DNA of 64,000 nucleotides from Pantoea agglomerans NBRC 102470 (GTDB taxonomy: Bacteria > Pseudomonadota > Gammaproteobacteria > Enterobacterales > Enterobacteriaceae): positions 124,001-188,000 of the forward strand of contig NZ_BCZA01000007.1 of NCBI RefSeq assembly GCF_001598475.1, written 5' to 3'. The notes beneath the pieces are model-generated. The model searched no databases. It saw only the letters and a list, made by a program, of their open reading frames with translations, and was not told where the DNA came from. The first letter of the stretch is position 1, and each line of letters starts with the position of its first letter. Of this stretch, positions 36,596 to 46,540 are shown piece after piece. A program made the translations under genes and the position numbers.

Positions 36596-38929
36596 ATGAA
36601 ACAAATTCGTCTGTTGGCGCAGTACTACGTTGATTTAATGGTGAAGCTTGGACTGGTGAGGTTCTCGCTGCTGCTGGCGTCTGCGCTGGTGGTGCTGGCG
36701 ATGATTGTCCAGATGGCGGTCACGATGGTACTGCGGGGCCATGTCGAGAGTATTGACGTGGTGCGTTCGGTCTTCTTCGGACTGCTGATCACGCCCTGGG
36801 CGGTCTATTTTCTCTCAGTGGTGGTCGATCAGCTGGAGGAGTCACGGCAACGCCTGGCACGGCTGGTGGATAAGCTGGAAGAGATGCGTACCCGCGATCT
36901 GGAACTCAATCAGCAGATGAAAGAGACCATTACGCAGCTGAATCAGGAGATCAGCGATCGTAAAAAGGCGGAGCTGGCACGCGAACAGGTGATGGATAAG
37001 CTGCGTGAAGAGGTAACGCGTCGTGAGCAGGCACAGATTGAGCTGGAACAGCAATCCTCCTTCCTGCGCTCCTTCCTGGATGCCTCGCCTGACCTGGTGT
37101 TCTATCGCAACATCGATAAACAGTTCTCCGGCTGCAACCGTGCAATGGAGCTGCTGACCGGCAAAAGCGAAAAGCAGCTGATTGGCCTGACGCCGCGCGA
37201 TATCTATGATGATGAAGCGGCCACTAAGGTGCTGGAAACGGACGAGAAGGTTTTCCGCCACAACGTCTCGCTGACCTATGAACAGTGGCTGCAATATCCC
37301 GACGGACGCAAAGCCTGCTTCGAGATCCGTAAAGTGCCTTACTACGACCGCGTGGGTAAGCGCAGCGGATTGATGGGCTTTGGCCGCGATATAACCGAAC
37401 GTAAGCGCTATCAGGACGCGTTAGAGAACGCCAGCCGGGAGAAGACCACCTTTATCTCTACGATCAGCCACGAGCTTCGTACGCCGCTTAATGGCATTGT
37501 CGGCCTGAGCCGCATCCTGCTGGACACCGACCTCAATCAGGAACAGCTGAAATATCTCAAAACCATCCACGTCTCCGCCATCACGCTGGGCAACATCTTT
37601 AATGATGTGATTGAGGTGGACAAAATCGAGCGCCGTAAAGTACAGCTGGATAATCAGCCGCTCGACTTCACCGGTTTCCTGGCCGATTTAGAAAACCTCT
37701 CTGGCCTGCTGGCACAGCCGAAAGGGCTGAAGTTTGTGCTCGCGCCGCAACTGCCGCTGCCGCATATGATCTTGACCGATGGAACGCGTCTGCGCCAGAT
37801 TCTGTGGAACCTGATTGGTAACGCCGTGAAGTTCACCCAGCAGGGCGAGATCGTGGTGCGGGTAACCTATGAGCAGGACGAGACGCTGCGCTTTGAGGTG
37901 CAGGACTCCGGCATGGGTATCCGTCAGGAGGAGCAGGACAAGATCTTCGCTATGTATTATCAGGTCAAAGATCAGCATGGCGGTAAACCGGCTACCGGTA
38001 CCGGCATCGGGCTGGCAGTATCACGCCGCCTGGCGCAGGCGATGGGCGGTGATATCCGGGTGCACAGTGCGCCGGGACAGGGTTCCTGCTTCACCGTAGA
38101 GATTAAAGCGCCACGCATTGCTGAAGAGGTGGAGGATGAAGGCGTGGACGACAGCCTGCCACTGCCTGCGCTGCACGTGCTGCTGGTTGAAGATATTGAG
38201 CTCAATGTGATTGTGGCGCGCTCGGTACTGGAGAAGCTGGGCTGCAGTGTAGAGGTCGCCATGACCGGCAGCGAGGCGCTGGCGATGTTTGACCCGCTGG
38301 AGTTTGACCTGGTGCTGCTGGACATTCAGCTGCCCGATATGACCGGGCTGGATGTCTCACGTGCGATTCGCCAGCAGTACCAGGGAACGCATCTGCCCCC
38401 GCTGGTTGCTCTTACCGCCAATGTCCTCAAAGACAAAAAAGAGTACTTCGATGCGGGAATGGATGACGTGCTCAGCAAACCGCTGGCAGTGCCGGCACTC
38501 ACTGCGATGATTAAAAAGTACTGGGATTATCAGGCAGAACCGGAAGAGGAGATCGCTGATGTCAGCGATGACAAAACCCGGATGCTGCTGGATGTCGCGA
38601 TGCTCGAACAGTATATCGAGCTGGTTGGTCCCAGCCTGATTACCCAAAGTCTGACGATGTTTGAAAAGATGATGCCGGACTACCTTGCGGTGCTGGAGTC
38701 GAATCTGATGGCGCGCGATCAGAAAGGCATTGCTGAAGAGGGACACAAAATCAAAGGGGCGGCGGGTTCGGTCGGGCTGCAGCGTTTGCAGATGCTGGCG
38801 AAACAGATTCAGAGTCCGGAGTTACCGGCGTGGTGGGACAATGTGGGTGAATGGATTGATGAGCTGAAGCATGAATGGCGACACGATGTGCAGGTATTAC
38901 GCGACTGGGTGGCAGAGCAGGATAAGTGA
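36596..38929 (+). CDS. arcB: Aerobic respiration control sensor kinase ArcB
   Basis: The product is 777 residues (E. coli 778), started at MKQIRLLAQYYVD with AGGGAG upstream. Two transmembrane helices (about 23-43 and 58-77) are followed by a coiled coil and a PAS domain with the redox cysteines Cys180 and Cys241. The phosphorelay residues are all at E. coli positions: His292 in SHELRTPLNG, Asp576 in LLDIQLPD and His717 in the HPt domain (EEGHKIKGAAGSVG). ArcB senses the quinone pool and phosphorylates ArcA. The ArcZ small-RNA gene lies convergently just downstream. Confidence 0.98.
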   Translation: MKQIRLLAQYYVDLMVKLGLVRFSLLLASALVVLAMIVQMAVTMVLRGHVESIDVVRSVFFGLLITPWAVYFLSVVVDQLEESRQRLARLVDKLEEMRTRDLELNQQMKETITQLNQEISDRKKAELAREQVMDKLREEVTRREQAQIELEQQSSFLRSFLDASPDLVFYRNIDKQFSGCNRAMELLTGKSEKQLIGLTPRDIYDDEAATKVLETDEKVFRHNVSLTYEQWLQYPDGRKACFEIRKVPYYDRVGKRSGLMGFGRDITERKRYQDALENASREKTTFISTISHELRTPLNGIVGLSRILLDTDLNQEQLKYLKTIHVSAITLGNIFNDVIEVDKIERRKVQLDNQPLDFTGFLADLENLSGLLAQPKGLKFVLAPQLPLPHMILTDGTRLRQILWNLIGNAVKFTQQGEIVVRVTYEQDETLRFEVQDSGMGIRQEEQDKIFAMYYQVKDQHGGKPATGTGIGLAVSRRLAQAMGGDIRVHSAPGQGSCFTVEIKAPRIAEEVEDEGVDDSLPLPALHVLLVEDIELNVIVARSVLEKLGCSVEVAMTGSEALAMFDPLEFDLVLLDIQLPDMTGLDVSRAIRQQYQGTHLPPLVALTANVLKDKKEYFDAGMDDVLSKPLAVPALTAMIKKYWDYQAEPEEEIADVSDDKTRMLLDVAMLEQYIELVGPSLITQSLTMFEKMMPDYLAVLESNLMARDQKGIAEEGHKIKGAAGSVGLQRLQMLAKQIQSPELPAWWDNVGEWIDELKHEWRHDVQVLRDWVAEQDK

Positions 38930-38937
38930 TACCCCGG

Positions 38938-39056
38938 AAAAAAATGACCCCAGCCGAGGCCGGGGTGCGCGAAATACTGCGCCAACACCAGGGAAATCAT
39001 TGCGGCCGCTATGATTTGAATAATTAATGCAGCCGCAGGGTATTGGTTAACACTGT
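38938..39056 (-). ncRNA. arcZ: Hfq-dependent small RNA ArcZ
   Basis: The minus strand carries the highly conserved ArcZ 3' part: GATTTCCCTGGTGTTGGCG, then CAGTATTTCGCGCACCCCGG, closed by a CACCCCGGC/GGGGTC stem and TTTTTTT (38938-38944). In E. coli arcZ also lies immediately beyond arcB on the opposite strand. The 5' end is less conserved; TAAGGT (complement of 39061-39066) could be the -10, placing the start near 39054. ArcZ base-pairs with mRNAs such as rpoS (activation) and flhDC (repression) and is itself repressed by ArcA. Confidence 0.92.
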
Positions 39057-39066
39057 CATCACCTTA

Positions 39067-39817
39067 GCAAATTCATCTTCTCATGCGATAAGATTCATTA
39101 AAATTTGTGATATTGAGCAGCGTTTAAATACAGAAAACATTAATTTGGCAACACAGTCAAGTAAGGAATTAATTTCTGTGCTGTGTTGCTGCTATTTTAA
39201 TCAGTTTTACGCTTTTTCGTGTAGTTTTAATGCTGCCGGGCAGGGAAACTGAGGCTGAGCAGCACCAAAGTGAGCCGCCGTTAACATTTGCCTTTTGAGT
39301 GAGGCTAACGCGCTGATATTGCAAGCGCGCTGCCTGAAATGACACGAATTATCCAAAACGATTTGGAATGATAAAAAAGAATCTAAAAGTTTGTCCTTCT
39401 GTCGTTCTGCTATCAGGGTTATTACTGGAAGGAAATAGTGCCATTCTGGCAACCCGTGACGCCATTAAGCGCTGCTTATTTATCCGTTATAACGATAATT
39501 CTGATTAACCTTTGGGCGCGGCAGGATTAAGAAAATAATAACAGTTAAGCATGGTAAATGATTCATGCGGGCGCTTATTACTCATTATTAAGTGTTTATC
39601 TGGAAAGATGCTAAGCAATGGCAATGAATGGAACCGATTCCTTTTTTGCGGAAGTACTTGAACTATTTCGAACTGTTGCAGCATGTTGATGCAAAATGAT
39701 TGAATAAAGTCTGGAAACAGCCTGTCAGTTTTCAGCGATAATCGTAAAAAGGCTGCTTTTTTAGCAGTGATTACATGAGTGATTGATTAACGTCTGAAAC
39801 AAGTGTGGGAAGATTGC
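39067..39817 (+). other. AT-rich intergenic stretch upstream of mtgA
   Basis: About 750 bp without a convincing gene, noticeably AT-rich compared with the flanks. E. coli has elbB here. Visible structures are a small GGAA-CCGA-TTCC hairpin before TTTTTT (about 39631-39646) and CAGCC...GGCTG followed by TTTTTT (about 39719-39762). Both are terminator-like on the plus strand. No trace of elbB was recognised. Confidence 0.4.
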
Positions 39818-40537
39818 ATGAACAAGCATAAAGGAAGCGTCGGACAGCGTATCGGACGTATTGTTGGTCGTATCGTACTGGTGTGGCTGGGAATATGGCT
39901 GGCGGGCATTTTACTCTTTTCGTTCTTACCCGTGCCGTTCTCAGCGGTGATGGCTGAACGACAGATCGGAGCCTGGTTACGCGGTGATTTTAGTTATGTC
40001 GCCCATTCAGACTGGGTCGGCCATGACGAGATTTCGCCCTGGATGGGGCTGGCCGTTATCGCCTCAGAAGATCAAAAGTTTCCCACCCATTGGGGCTTTG
40101 ATGTGGCGGCGATTGAGTCTGTACTGGATAACAGCGATAGCCGGATGCGTGGGGCGTCCACGCTGTCTCAACAGACGGCGAAGAATCTGTTCCTCTGGGA
40201 TGGTCGCAGCTGGGTGCGTAAAGGTCTGGAAGCGGGTCTGACGGTAGGAATTGAAACGGTCTGGACGAAGCGGCGTATTTTAACCGTCTATCTCAATATT
40301 GCGGAGTTCGGGCCGGGCATCTTTGGCGTTGAGGCGGCTTCTCAGCGTTACTTCCATAAGCCTGCCAGCCGGCTGACCGCAGCAGATGCCGCCTTACTGG
40401 CAGCGGTGCTGCCTAATCCGATACGTTATCGTGCTGCTGCACCCTCAGGCTATGTCAGAGAGCGGCAGCAGTGGATACTGCGTCAGATGCGCCAGCTTGG
40501 CGGGGAAGGCTTCCTGCAGCGTAATCAGCTCGATTAA
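39818..40537 (+). CDS. mtgA: Monofunctional peptidoglycan glycosyltransferase MtgA
   Basis: The product is 239 residues from [13 protein letters not shown], with GGGAAG upstream. It has one N-terminal transmembrane helix (about 18-38), then a GT51 domain polymerising lipid II into glycan strands. The catalytic glutamate is Glu84 in [28 protein letters not shown] and [20 protein letters not shown] are the other family motifs. The convergent npr gene ends three bases away. Confidence 0.97.
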   Translation: MNKHKGSVGQRIGRIVGRIVLVWLGIWLAGILLFSFLPVPFSAVMAERQIGAWLRGDFSYVAHSDWVGHDEISPWMGLAVIASEDQKFPTHWGFDVAAIESVLDNSDSRMRGASTLSQQTAKNLFLWDGRSWVRKGLEAGLTVGIETVWTKRRILTVYLNIAEFGPGIFGVEAASQRYFHKPASRLTAADAALLAAVLPNPIRYRAAAPSGYVRERQQWILRQMRQLGGEGFLQRNQLD

Positions 40538-40540
40538 GCG

Positions 40541-40813
40541 TTAATCTTCATCGAAACCCGCTTCAAATAACTCAATGACCGCTGCCAGCGCCGGGATCTC
40601 CTCCGGGCCGCTGGCTTCAATCTCAATGTGGCCGCCTTTTGCCGAGTCGAGCATCAGCAGCGCAATCACGCTGCTGGCTTCGGCTTCAGTGCCCGCTTCA
40701 TTACGCAGTAATACTTCGGCATCAAAGCTCTGCACCAGCTCAAATAACTTCATCGCCGGACGTGCATGCATGCCCAGCTTATTTTTGATTTCTACAGTTT
40801 GTCTGACGGTCAT
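40541..40813 (-). CDS. npr: Nitrogen PTS phosphocarrier protein NPr
   Basis: The product is 90 residues of the HPr family. His16 in [11 protein letters not shown] is the phosphorylation site. NPr passes phosphate from EI-Ntr to PtsN. Its start overlaps the rapZ stop by four bases (ATGA). It is the last gene of the rpoN-hpf-ptsN-rapZ-npr operon. Confidence 0.98.
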   Translation of the reverse strand: MTVRQTVEIKNKLGMHARPAMKLFELVQSFDAEVLLRNEAGTEAEASSVIALLMLDSAKGGHIEIEASGPEEIPALAAVIELFEAGFDED

Positions 40814-41664
40814 GATTTGCGCTTTTCCAGCGTACGATGGCGTGACTGCACATTCTTACCCCGTGAACGGAAGTAATCTGCCAGCTGTTCTGCAATATAG
40901 ACTGAGCGGTGTTTACCGCCGGTGCAGCCAATCGCCACGGTAAGATAGCTACGGTTATTGGTCTCCAGCATCGGCAGCCAGAGTTCAAGGTAGCTGCGCG
41001 TCTGGTAGATAAAATTATGCACTTCGGTGTGGCGATCAAGGAAGGCCGCCACAGGACGATCGAGGCCGGTCATCGGGCGCAGTTTGGGATCCCAGTGGGG
41101 GTTGGGCAGAAAGCGCACGTCAAATACATAGTCAGCGTCAATCGGAATGCCATGCTTGAAGCCAAACGACTCAAACACCATGGTCAGCTCACGTTCACGC
41201 TTGCCCAGCAGGCGGGTACGCAGCATCTCTGCCAGCTCATGCACCGACATCTCTGAGGTGTCGATGATCAGATCGGCACGTGAACGAAGTGGCTCCAGCA
41301 GATCGCTCTCTTCATCAATCGCGCTCTCCAGCGAGAGGTTTTTGCTGGAGAGGGGATGCAGACGGCGCGTATCGCTGTAACGACGAATCAGGGTGTTGCG
41401 ATCGGCGTCGAGAAACAGCAGCTGAGGGGAAAATGTATCAGGCAGATTATTCAGTGCGGTTTCAAAAATTTCCGGGGATTCGGGCATATTACGCACGTCG
41501 ATGCTGACCGCCGCCGAAATATTGCGCTCAGCCAGCGAGTTAGCTAACTCAGGCAGCAGCACGACCGGCAGGTTATCAACGCAGTAGAACCCCATATCTT
41601 CCAGCGCACGGAGCGCCACTGACTTCCCCGAGCCTGAACGACCGCTAACGATCATCAGCACCAT
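40810..41664 (-). CDS. rapZ: RNase adapter protein RapZ
   Basis: The product is 284 residues (E. coli 284). RapZ binds the small RNA GlmZ, directs RNase E to it and senses glucosamine-6-phosphate. Walker A GRSGSGKS (8-15) is present, along with [10 protein letters not shown] and the C-terminal domain segment [24 protein letters not shown] hairpin before a T-rich stretch (about 41687-41703) lies between ptsN and rapZ. Confidence 0.98.
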   Translation of the reverse strand: MVLMIVSGRSGSGKSVALRALEDMGFYCVDNLPVVLLPELANSLAERNISAAVSIDVRNMPESPEIFETALNNLPDTFSPQLLFLDADRNTLIRRYSDTRRLHPLSSKNLSLESAIDEESDLLEPLRSRADLIIDTSEMSVHELAEMLRTRLLGKRERELTMVFESFGFKHGIPIDADYVFDVRFLPNPHWDPKLRPMTGLDRPVAAFLDRHTEVHNFIYQTRSYLELWLPMLETNNRSYLTVAIGCTGGKHRSVYIAEQLADYFRSRGKNVQSRHRTLEKRKS

Positions 41665-41711
41665 GACCTTCTCTCCCGTTTTAAAACCGGCACCGGGCCG
41701 GTAAAGACGCG

Positions 41712-42191
41712 TTACTGCTCCGACTGGACTTCCGTAATAATGGCATAGAGCTCTTCATCACTCTGCGCTGCGCGCAGACGACGGCAAACCGTTTTATCTG
41801 CCAGACGCTTTGCCACCAGTGACAGGGTGTGCAGATGTGTTTTGCACTGGTCAGCCGGGACCAGTAAGGCAAACAACAGATCGACCGGCTGGTTGTCGAC
41901 GGCATCAAACGCAATCGGCTGTTCGAGGCTGATAAACACCCCAACCGCGCGCAGCGTATCCTCTTCCAGCTTGCCGTGCGGGATGGCTATCCCGTTACCA
42001 ATACCGGTACTGCCCATGCGTTCGCGGGTCAGGATCGCTTCGAAAAGCGTCTGGTGCGGCAGGTTGAGCTGCTTAGCGGCCAGTTCGCTGATGATTTCCA
42101 GCGCACGTTTTTTGCTCTGGCAGTGGACGCCGCTGCGGGTGCAGTCTGGCGAAAGCACTGTGCTCAATTCCAGTGTGAGATCGTTGTTCAT
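41712..42191 (-). CDS. ptsN: Nitrogen-regulatory PTS EIIA protein PtsN
   Basis: The product is 159 residues from [15 protein letters not shown]. The phosphorylated histidine is His72 in [14 protein letters not shown]. PtsN regulates potassium transport and other targets according to phosphorylation state. An earlier in-frame start is possible but unsupported. It follows hpf in the rpoN operon. Confidence 0.97.
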   Translation of the reverse strand: MNNDLTLELSTVLSPDCTRSGVHCQSKKRALEIISELAAKQLNLPHQTLFEAILTRERMGSTGIGNGIAIPHGKLEEDTLRAVGVFISLEQPIAFDAVDNQPVDLLFALLVPADQCKTHLHTLSLVAKRLADKTVCRRLRAAQSDEELYAIITEVQSEQ

Positions 42192-42273
42192 TATCGTTTC
42201 ACTTGCGTGTTCACCAGGCCATTCACCGCCAGCGCGTATTGACGCGTGTGACAAACGGCGCCTGCTCAGATGA

Positions 42274-42298
42274 CAAAACGGGGCGGATTATCCGCCCC
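42274..42298 (-). terminator. Hairpin between hpf and ptsN
   Basis: Perfect 8-bp stem GGGGCGGA/TCCGCCCC, followed on the minus strand by GTTTTGTC. A weak T-run suggests partial termination inside the operon. Confidence 0.5.
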
Positions 42299-42343
42299 AT
42301 CCTGTCGGCTCTGCGCGCCAGGCGCGCGTCGCTAGCGTGAAGG

Positions 42344-42631
42344 TTAGTGTTTTTTCAGTTTATCTTTGTGTTTGGTCAGCTGACGGGTGAGCTTATCGAT
42401 CAGTCCGTCAATGGCCGCATACATATCTTCCGCTTCGGATGTGGCGTGCAGCTCGCCACCATTCACGTGTAGTGTTGCGTCAGCCACCTGCGTGACTTTC
42501 TCAACCTTCAGGACAATATAGACCTGATTGATATGTTCAAAATAGTGTTCCAGTTTGGCAAATTTACCGTTGACGAATTCACGCAGAGGTGGAGTGATTT
42601 CAACGTGTTGCCCGGTCAGGTTCAGCTGCAT
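42344..42631 (-). CDS. hpf: Ribosome hibernation promoting factor HPF
   Basis: The product is 95 residues (short form). It binds the 30S subunit and promotes 100S ribosome dimers in stationary phase. MQLNLTGQHVEITPPLREFV opens the protein; the basic C-terminus RQLTKHKDKLKKH is typical. It follows rpoN by 21 bp. Confidence 0.98.
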   Translation of the reverse strand: MQLNLTGQHVEITPPLREFVNGKFAKLEHYFEHINQVYIVLKVEKVTQVADATLHVNGGELHATSEAEDMYAAIDGLIDKLTRQLTKHKDKLKKH

Positions 42632-42652
42632 AGGTCTTCCTTCTCATTTCTT

Positions 42653-44086
42653 TCAAACCAGTTGTTTACGCTGGTTCGATGGCGGGATGGATAAAGACTC
42701 ACGATATTTGGCGACGGTACGCCGTGCCACCATGATCCCCTGATCAGATAACATGGAGGTCAGTTTACTGTCGCTCAAGGGTTTGGCTGGATTTTCCGCC
42801 GAAATTAATTTTTTCACCAGGGCACGAATCGCGGTAGAGGAGGCTTCACCGCCACCTTCCGTATTAACGTGACTGGAGAAAAAGTACTTCAGTTCAAAAA
42901 TGCCACGCGGGCTGTGCAGATACTTCTGCGTGGTAACGCGGGAGATGGTCGATTCGTGCATCTCAACGGCCTGGGCGATATCCGCCAGCACCATCGGGCG
43001 CATAAATTCTTCACCCTGCTCGAAAAAGGCCTGCTGCTGCTCAACAATACAGCGCGTCACTTTCAGCAGGGTATCATTGCGGCTTTCCAGACTCTTAATC
43101 AGCCAGCGGGCTTCCTGCAGATTACTGCGAATGAACTGGCTGTCGCTGTCGTTCCGCGTCGCGCCGCTCATTGCCGCATAGTGCTGATTGATCTTCAGGC
43201 GTGGCACGCTATCGGCATTGAGTTCAACCGTCCAGCGGCTGCCGATCTTACGCACCAGCACATCGGGAATGACATATTCTGGTTCGCCGGTGTTGATCGA
43301 CTGACCCGGACGCGGGTCCAGCGACTGAATCAGCAGCATCGCCTCTTTCAGCACCTCTTCTTTGAGGCGTGTGACCCGCATCAGGCTGCGGAAATCGTGG
43401 TTTGCCAGCAGATCGAGATGTTCGCTGACGATCAGGCGCGCCTCTGCCAGCATCGGCGTTTCGGGCGCATATTGTGAAAGCTGCACCAGCAGGCAGTCAC
43501 GCAGGTCGCGCGCGCCAACACCAATCGGGTCAAAGCGCTGGATGCGTTTCAGCACCGCTTCAACTTCATCCGCTTCGAGCTCATCATCGCCGATGCTGTC
43601 AAGGATCTCCTCAAGCGAAACGGTGAGATACCCGGTGTCATCAATAGCATCGACAATAGAGGTGGCAATGGCGCGATCGGTATCGCTGAACGGCGTCAGG
43701 CCGACCTGCCACATCAGATAATCCTGCAGCGACTGGGTTGTTTCGCCCTGATAAACCGGTAACTCATCATCCTGGTAATCGGTGCCGGTGCCGGAAGGCG
43801 TACCCGCGGTGTAGATCTCATCCCAGGTCGCATCCAGCGGCAGTTCATCAGGCATCTCTTTCTGCTCAAGCGCTTCGCGTGTATCCAGCGCCTCGGCCTC
43901 TGAAGACTCCCGTGAATCGATCTCTTCATGCAGGTCAGTCTGCTCAAGCAGCGGATTACTTTCCAGCGCAAGCTGAAGCTCCTGCTGGAGTTCAAGCGTA
44001 GAGAGTTGCAGCAGGCGAATCGCCTGTTGCAATTGCGGAGTCATTGCCAGCTGTTGGCTGAACCTGAGTTGTAAACCTTGCTTCAT
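42653..44086 (-). CDS. rpoN: RNA polymerase sigma-54 factor RpoN
   Basis: The product is 477 residues (E. coli 477). Region I ([29 protein letters not shown]) is glutamine-rich and binds activators. An acidic region II follows, then the core-binding domain, an HTH, and the RpoN box [12 protein letters not shown] near the C-terminus. Sigma-54 recognises -24/-12 promoters for nitrogen and other genes. It lies 48 bp downstream of lptB. Confidence 0.99.
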   Translation of the reverse strand: MKQGLQLRFSQQLAMTPQLQQAIRLLQLSTLELQQELQLALESNPLLEQTDLHEEIDSRESSEAEALDTREALEQKEMPDELPLDATWDEIYTAGTPSGTGTDYQDDELPVYQGETTQSLQDYLMWQVGLTPFSDTDRAIATSIVDAIDDTGYLTVSLEEILDSIGDDELEADEVEAVLKRIQRFDPIGVGARDLRDCLLVQLSQYAPETPMLAEARLIVSEHLDLLANHDFRSLMRVTRLKEEVLKEAMLLIQSLDPRPGQSINTGEPEYVIPDVLVRKIGSRWTVELNADSVPRLKINQHYAAMSGATRNDSDSQFIRSNLQEARWLIKSLESRNDTLLKVTRCIVEQQQAFFEQGEEFMRPMVLADIAQAVEMHESTISRVTTQKYLHSPRGIFELKYFFSSHVNTEGGGEASSTAIRALVKKLISAENPAKPLSDSKLTSMLSDQGIMVARRTVAKYRESLSIPPSNQRKQLV

Positions 44087-44134
44087 AGACAGGATGATCG
44101 TTCCCAGGTAAACATCGGTATTAACGACACCTTA

Positions 44135-44860
44135 TCAGAGTCTGAACTCTTCACCCAAATAAACCCGCTTAACCTGCTCATCCGCAAGAATTTCATTCGG
44201 TGTGCCGTGTGCGATCAGGTGCCCCTGGCTGACGATATAAGCCCGCTCACAGACCGCTAACGTTTCGCGTACGTTATGGTCGGTAATCAGCACACCGAGG
44301 CCGCTGTCACGCAGATGCTCAATGATCTTCTTAATGTCGATAACGGAGATGGGGTCAACACCGGCAAAAGGTTCATCCAGCAGGATAAATTTAGGATTAG
44401 CCGCCAGTGCCCGCGCAATCTCAACACGACGTCGCTCACCACCTGAAAGTGCCTGGCCCATGCTGTCGCGCAGGTGCTCAATGTGAAACTCTTCCATCAG
44501 CTCACGGGCACGATCCTGGCGTTGCTCTTCGGTCAGATCGTCACGGATCTGCAAGACCGCCATCAGGTTATCGTAGACGCTGAGGCGACGGAAGATCGAT
44601 GCCTCCTGCGGCAGATAGCCGATGCCACGACGCGCACGGGCATGCAGCGGCAGGATACTGATATCTTCATCATCAATAATAATGCGGCCAGCGTCACGCG
44701 GCACAATGCCCACTACCATGTAAAAGGTGGTGGTTTTACCGGCACCGTTCGGGCCCAGCAGGCCGACAATCTCGCCGGATTTTACCTGCAGGCTGACATC
44801 TTCTACCACGCGACGGCCTTTATATGCCTTCGCCAGGTTTTCTGCGATTAATGTGGCCAT
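44135..44860 (-). CDS. lptB: LPS export ABC ATPase LptB
   Basis: The product is 241 residues. LptB2 powers LptFG to extract LPS from the inner membrane. Walker [10 protein letters not shown], signature [15 protein letters not shown] and Walker [14 protein letters not shown] are intact. It follows lptA by five bases in the kdsD-kdsC-lptC-lptA-lptB run. Confidence 0.99.
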   Translation of the reverse strand: MATLIAENLAKAYKGRRVVEDVSLQVKSGEIVGLLGPNGAGKTTTFYMVVGIVPRDAGRIIIDDEDISILPLHARARRGIGYLPQEASIFRRLSVYDNLMAVLQIRDDLTEEQRQDRARELMEEFHIEHLRDSMGQALSGGERRRVEIARALAANPKFILLDEPFAGVDPISVIDIKKIIEHLRDSGLGVLITDHNVRETLAVCERAYIVSQGHLIAHGTPNEILADEQVKRVYLGEEFRL

Positions 44861-44865
44861 AGCTA

Positions 44866-45417
44866 TCAGTTACTCTTCTTTCCGCTGTTGGACGAACCTT
44901 TGTCCTGAAGTTGCGACGGCACCAGTACAGTCGTGACGCGCTTGTTCTGGCCCTGACTGAAAGCCTGCATTTTCTGCTCTTTCACCAGGTAGGTAATACG
45001 ATCGCCTTTGATGTTGCTGTCCTGCTGCTCAATGAACGCATTGCCGGTCAGTTCAACGAAATCGTTAGCCAGTTCATAGTGCAGTTTTGCGGCATGGCCC
45101 TGCACCGGCTTACCGCTGTCCTGCATCTGATAGAAGGTGGCGGGATTACCGTAGGCGTCAACGATGGTTTTCTTGCTGTCGCCGCCCGGACGGGTCACCA
45201 CGACTTTATCTGCCGTGATTTTAATTGAGCCCTGCGTCACGATGACATTGCCGGTAAAGGTCGCGACATTGCCTTGCAAATCCAGCGCCTGATTCTGCGA
45301 GTCAATATTGACGGGCTTGTCCGAGTCACCGGTCAGAGCCAGCGCCGGAACGCTGGTTGCCAGCAGCAGGCTGGCCACTAAAAGCTTCAGGCTATTTTTG
45401 TTCATTTTGAATTTCAT
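44866..45417 (-). CDS. lptA: LPS transport periplasmic protein LptA
   Basis: The product is 183 residues with a signal peptide ending near PALA. The OstA/LptA beta-jellyroll begins at [26 protein letters not shown]. LptA forms the periplasmic bridge between LptC and LptD. Its start overlaps the end of lptC by 26 bp. Confidence 0.98.
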   Translation of the reverse strand: MKFKMNKNSLKLLVASLLLATSVPALALTGDSDKPVNIDSQNQALDLQGNVATFTGNVIVTQGSIKITADKVVVTRPGGDSKKTIVDAYGNPATFYQMQDSGKPVQGHAAKLHYELANDFVELTGNAFIEQQDSNIKGDRITYLVKEQKMQAFSQGQNKRVTTVLVPSQLQDKGSSNSGKKSN

Positions 45418-45964
45418 AAGAGGTTTTGACCTTCTCGATTAACTCGGCGTTTTTTGTCCGTAAATTGCCGCGCATTTTCATGCCGGTGGAGTTAAAACTG
45501 CGGCCATACAATGTCACCTGGTCATCAGAGGTAACATCCTGAGTGACAAGATTAATCTGGGCGTTATCGGTTTTGATCCGCTCAAGCTGAGAATCCTGCG
45601 TCAGCGTATTCAGCTCAACATGGCCATACAGGTAAAGCATACGATCTTTGGTGAGCTTTGCTTTATCCGCGCGTAACGTCCAGGTAGGGATTTTGTTCTC
45701 ATCAAAGGTGGTCATGACCGGATTGTCGAACCAGCTCAGTTCATCATCCGAGAAATAGGTCACTTTGTCAGAGACCAGTTTATATGACAGCGCGCCCTGC
45801 GGGTTATAAACCACAGTGTGTGAATCAGCACTGGTATAGGTCGGTGACTGACTGTCCGTCCCGACTGGCGTGCCATCGTCATCCTGGTTAGTAAGATTCC
45901 AGCCGATCAAAACCAGTGCAATCAAGGTCAGAATCAGCGTTATCCAACGCCTGCTTTTACTCAT
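45392..45964 (-). CDS. lptC: LPS export protein LptC
   Basis: The product is 190 residues (E. coli 191): one N-terminal transmembrane helix (WITLILTLIALVLIGWNL), then a periplasmic jellyroll. It takes LPS from LptBFG and hands it to LptA. It overlaps kdsC by four bases. Confidence 0.98.
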   Translation of the reverse strand: MSKSRRWITLILTLIALVLIGWNLTNQDDDGTPVGTDSQSPTYTSADSHTVVYNPQGALSYKLVSDKVTYFSDDELSWFDNPVMTTFDENKIPTWTLRADKAKLTKDRMLYLYGHVELNTLTQDSQLERIKTDNAQINLVTQDVTSDDQVTLYGRSFNSTGMKMRGNLRTKNAELIEKVKTSYEIQNEQK

Positions 45965-46527
45965 ACTGATTGCCCTTTGGCATCCTCAAATTTGTTCTGC
46001 GCCATTAAGATCAGGTCACATACTTCGCGAACTGCACCGCGTCCACCGGCAATCCGCGTGACATAATGCGCGCGCGGCAACAGGATCGGATGTGCATCCG
46101 CCACCGCCACGCTTAAACCCACTTTCGCCATAACCGGCCAGTCGATCAGATCGTCACCGATGTAGGCGACCTGGTCGTCGGAAAGAGACAGTTTATCCAG
46201 AAGTTCACGATAGGCCAAAAGCTTATCCGATTGTCCCTGATAAAGATGACGGATGCCGAGCGTTTTGCAGCGATCTTCCATCAGACGGGCATTGCGGCCG
46301 GTAATAATAGCCACTTCCACATCGGAGGTCAGCAAACAGCGAACGCCGTAACCGTCCCGCACGTTGAATGCCTTCAGCTCTTCGCCATTATTCCCCATGT
46401 AGATCACTCCGTCGGACATCACGCCATCGACATCGCAGATCAGCAGACGAATCCTGCTGGCGCGCGCCATAACGTCAGCGCTGACCGGGCCGTAGCAGGT
46501 TTCAATCGGGTGGGTTGCCTGTTGCAT
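45961..46527 (-). CDS. kdsC: KDO-8-phosphate phosphatase KdsC
   Basis: The product is 188 residues of the HAD superfamily. The nucleophile motif is LLICDVDGVMSDG and the acidic motif is YIGDDLIDWPVM. It releases phosphate from KDO-8-phosphate in the KDO branch of LPS synthesis. It follows kdsD by 13 bp. Confidence 0.98.
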   Translation of the reverse strand: MQQATHPIETCYGPVSADVMARASRIRLLICDVDGVMSDGVIYMGNNGEELKAFNVRDGYGVRCLLTSDVEVAIITGRNARLMEDRCKTLGIRHLYQGQSDKLLAYRELLDKLSLSDDQVAYIGDDLIDWPVMAKVGLSVAVADAHPILLPRAHYVTRIAGGRGAVREVCDLILMAQNKFEDAKGQSV

Positions 46528-46540
46528 TTTCTCTTCCTGT

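Noticed and set aside
39043..39252. Possible 69-residue protein beyond arcB
   Set aside because: It begins in the ArcZ 5' region, is AT-driven and lacks a ribosome site and family.
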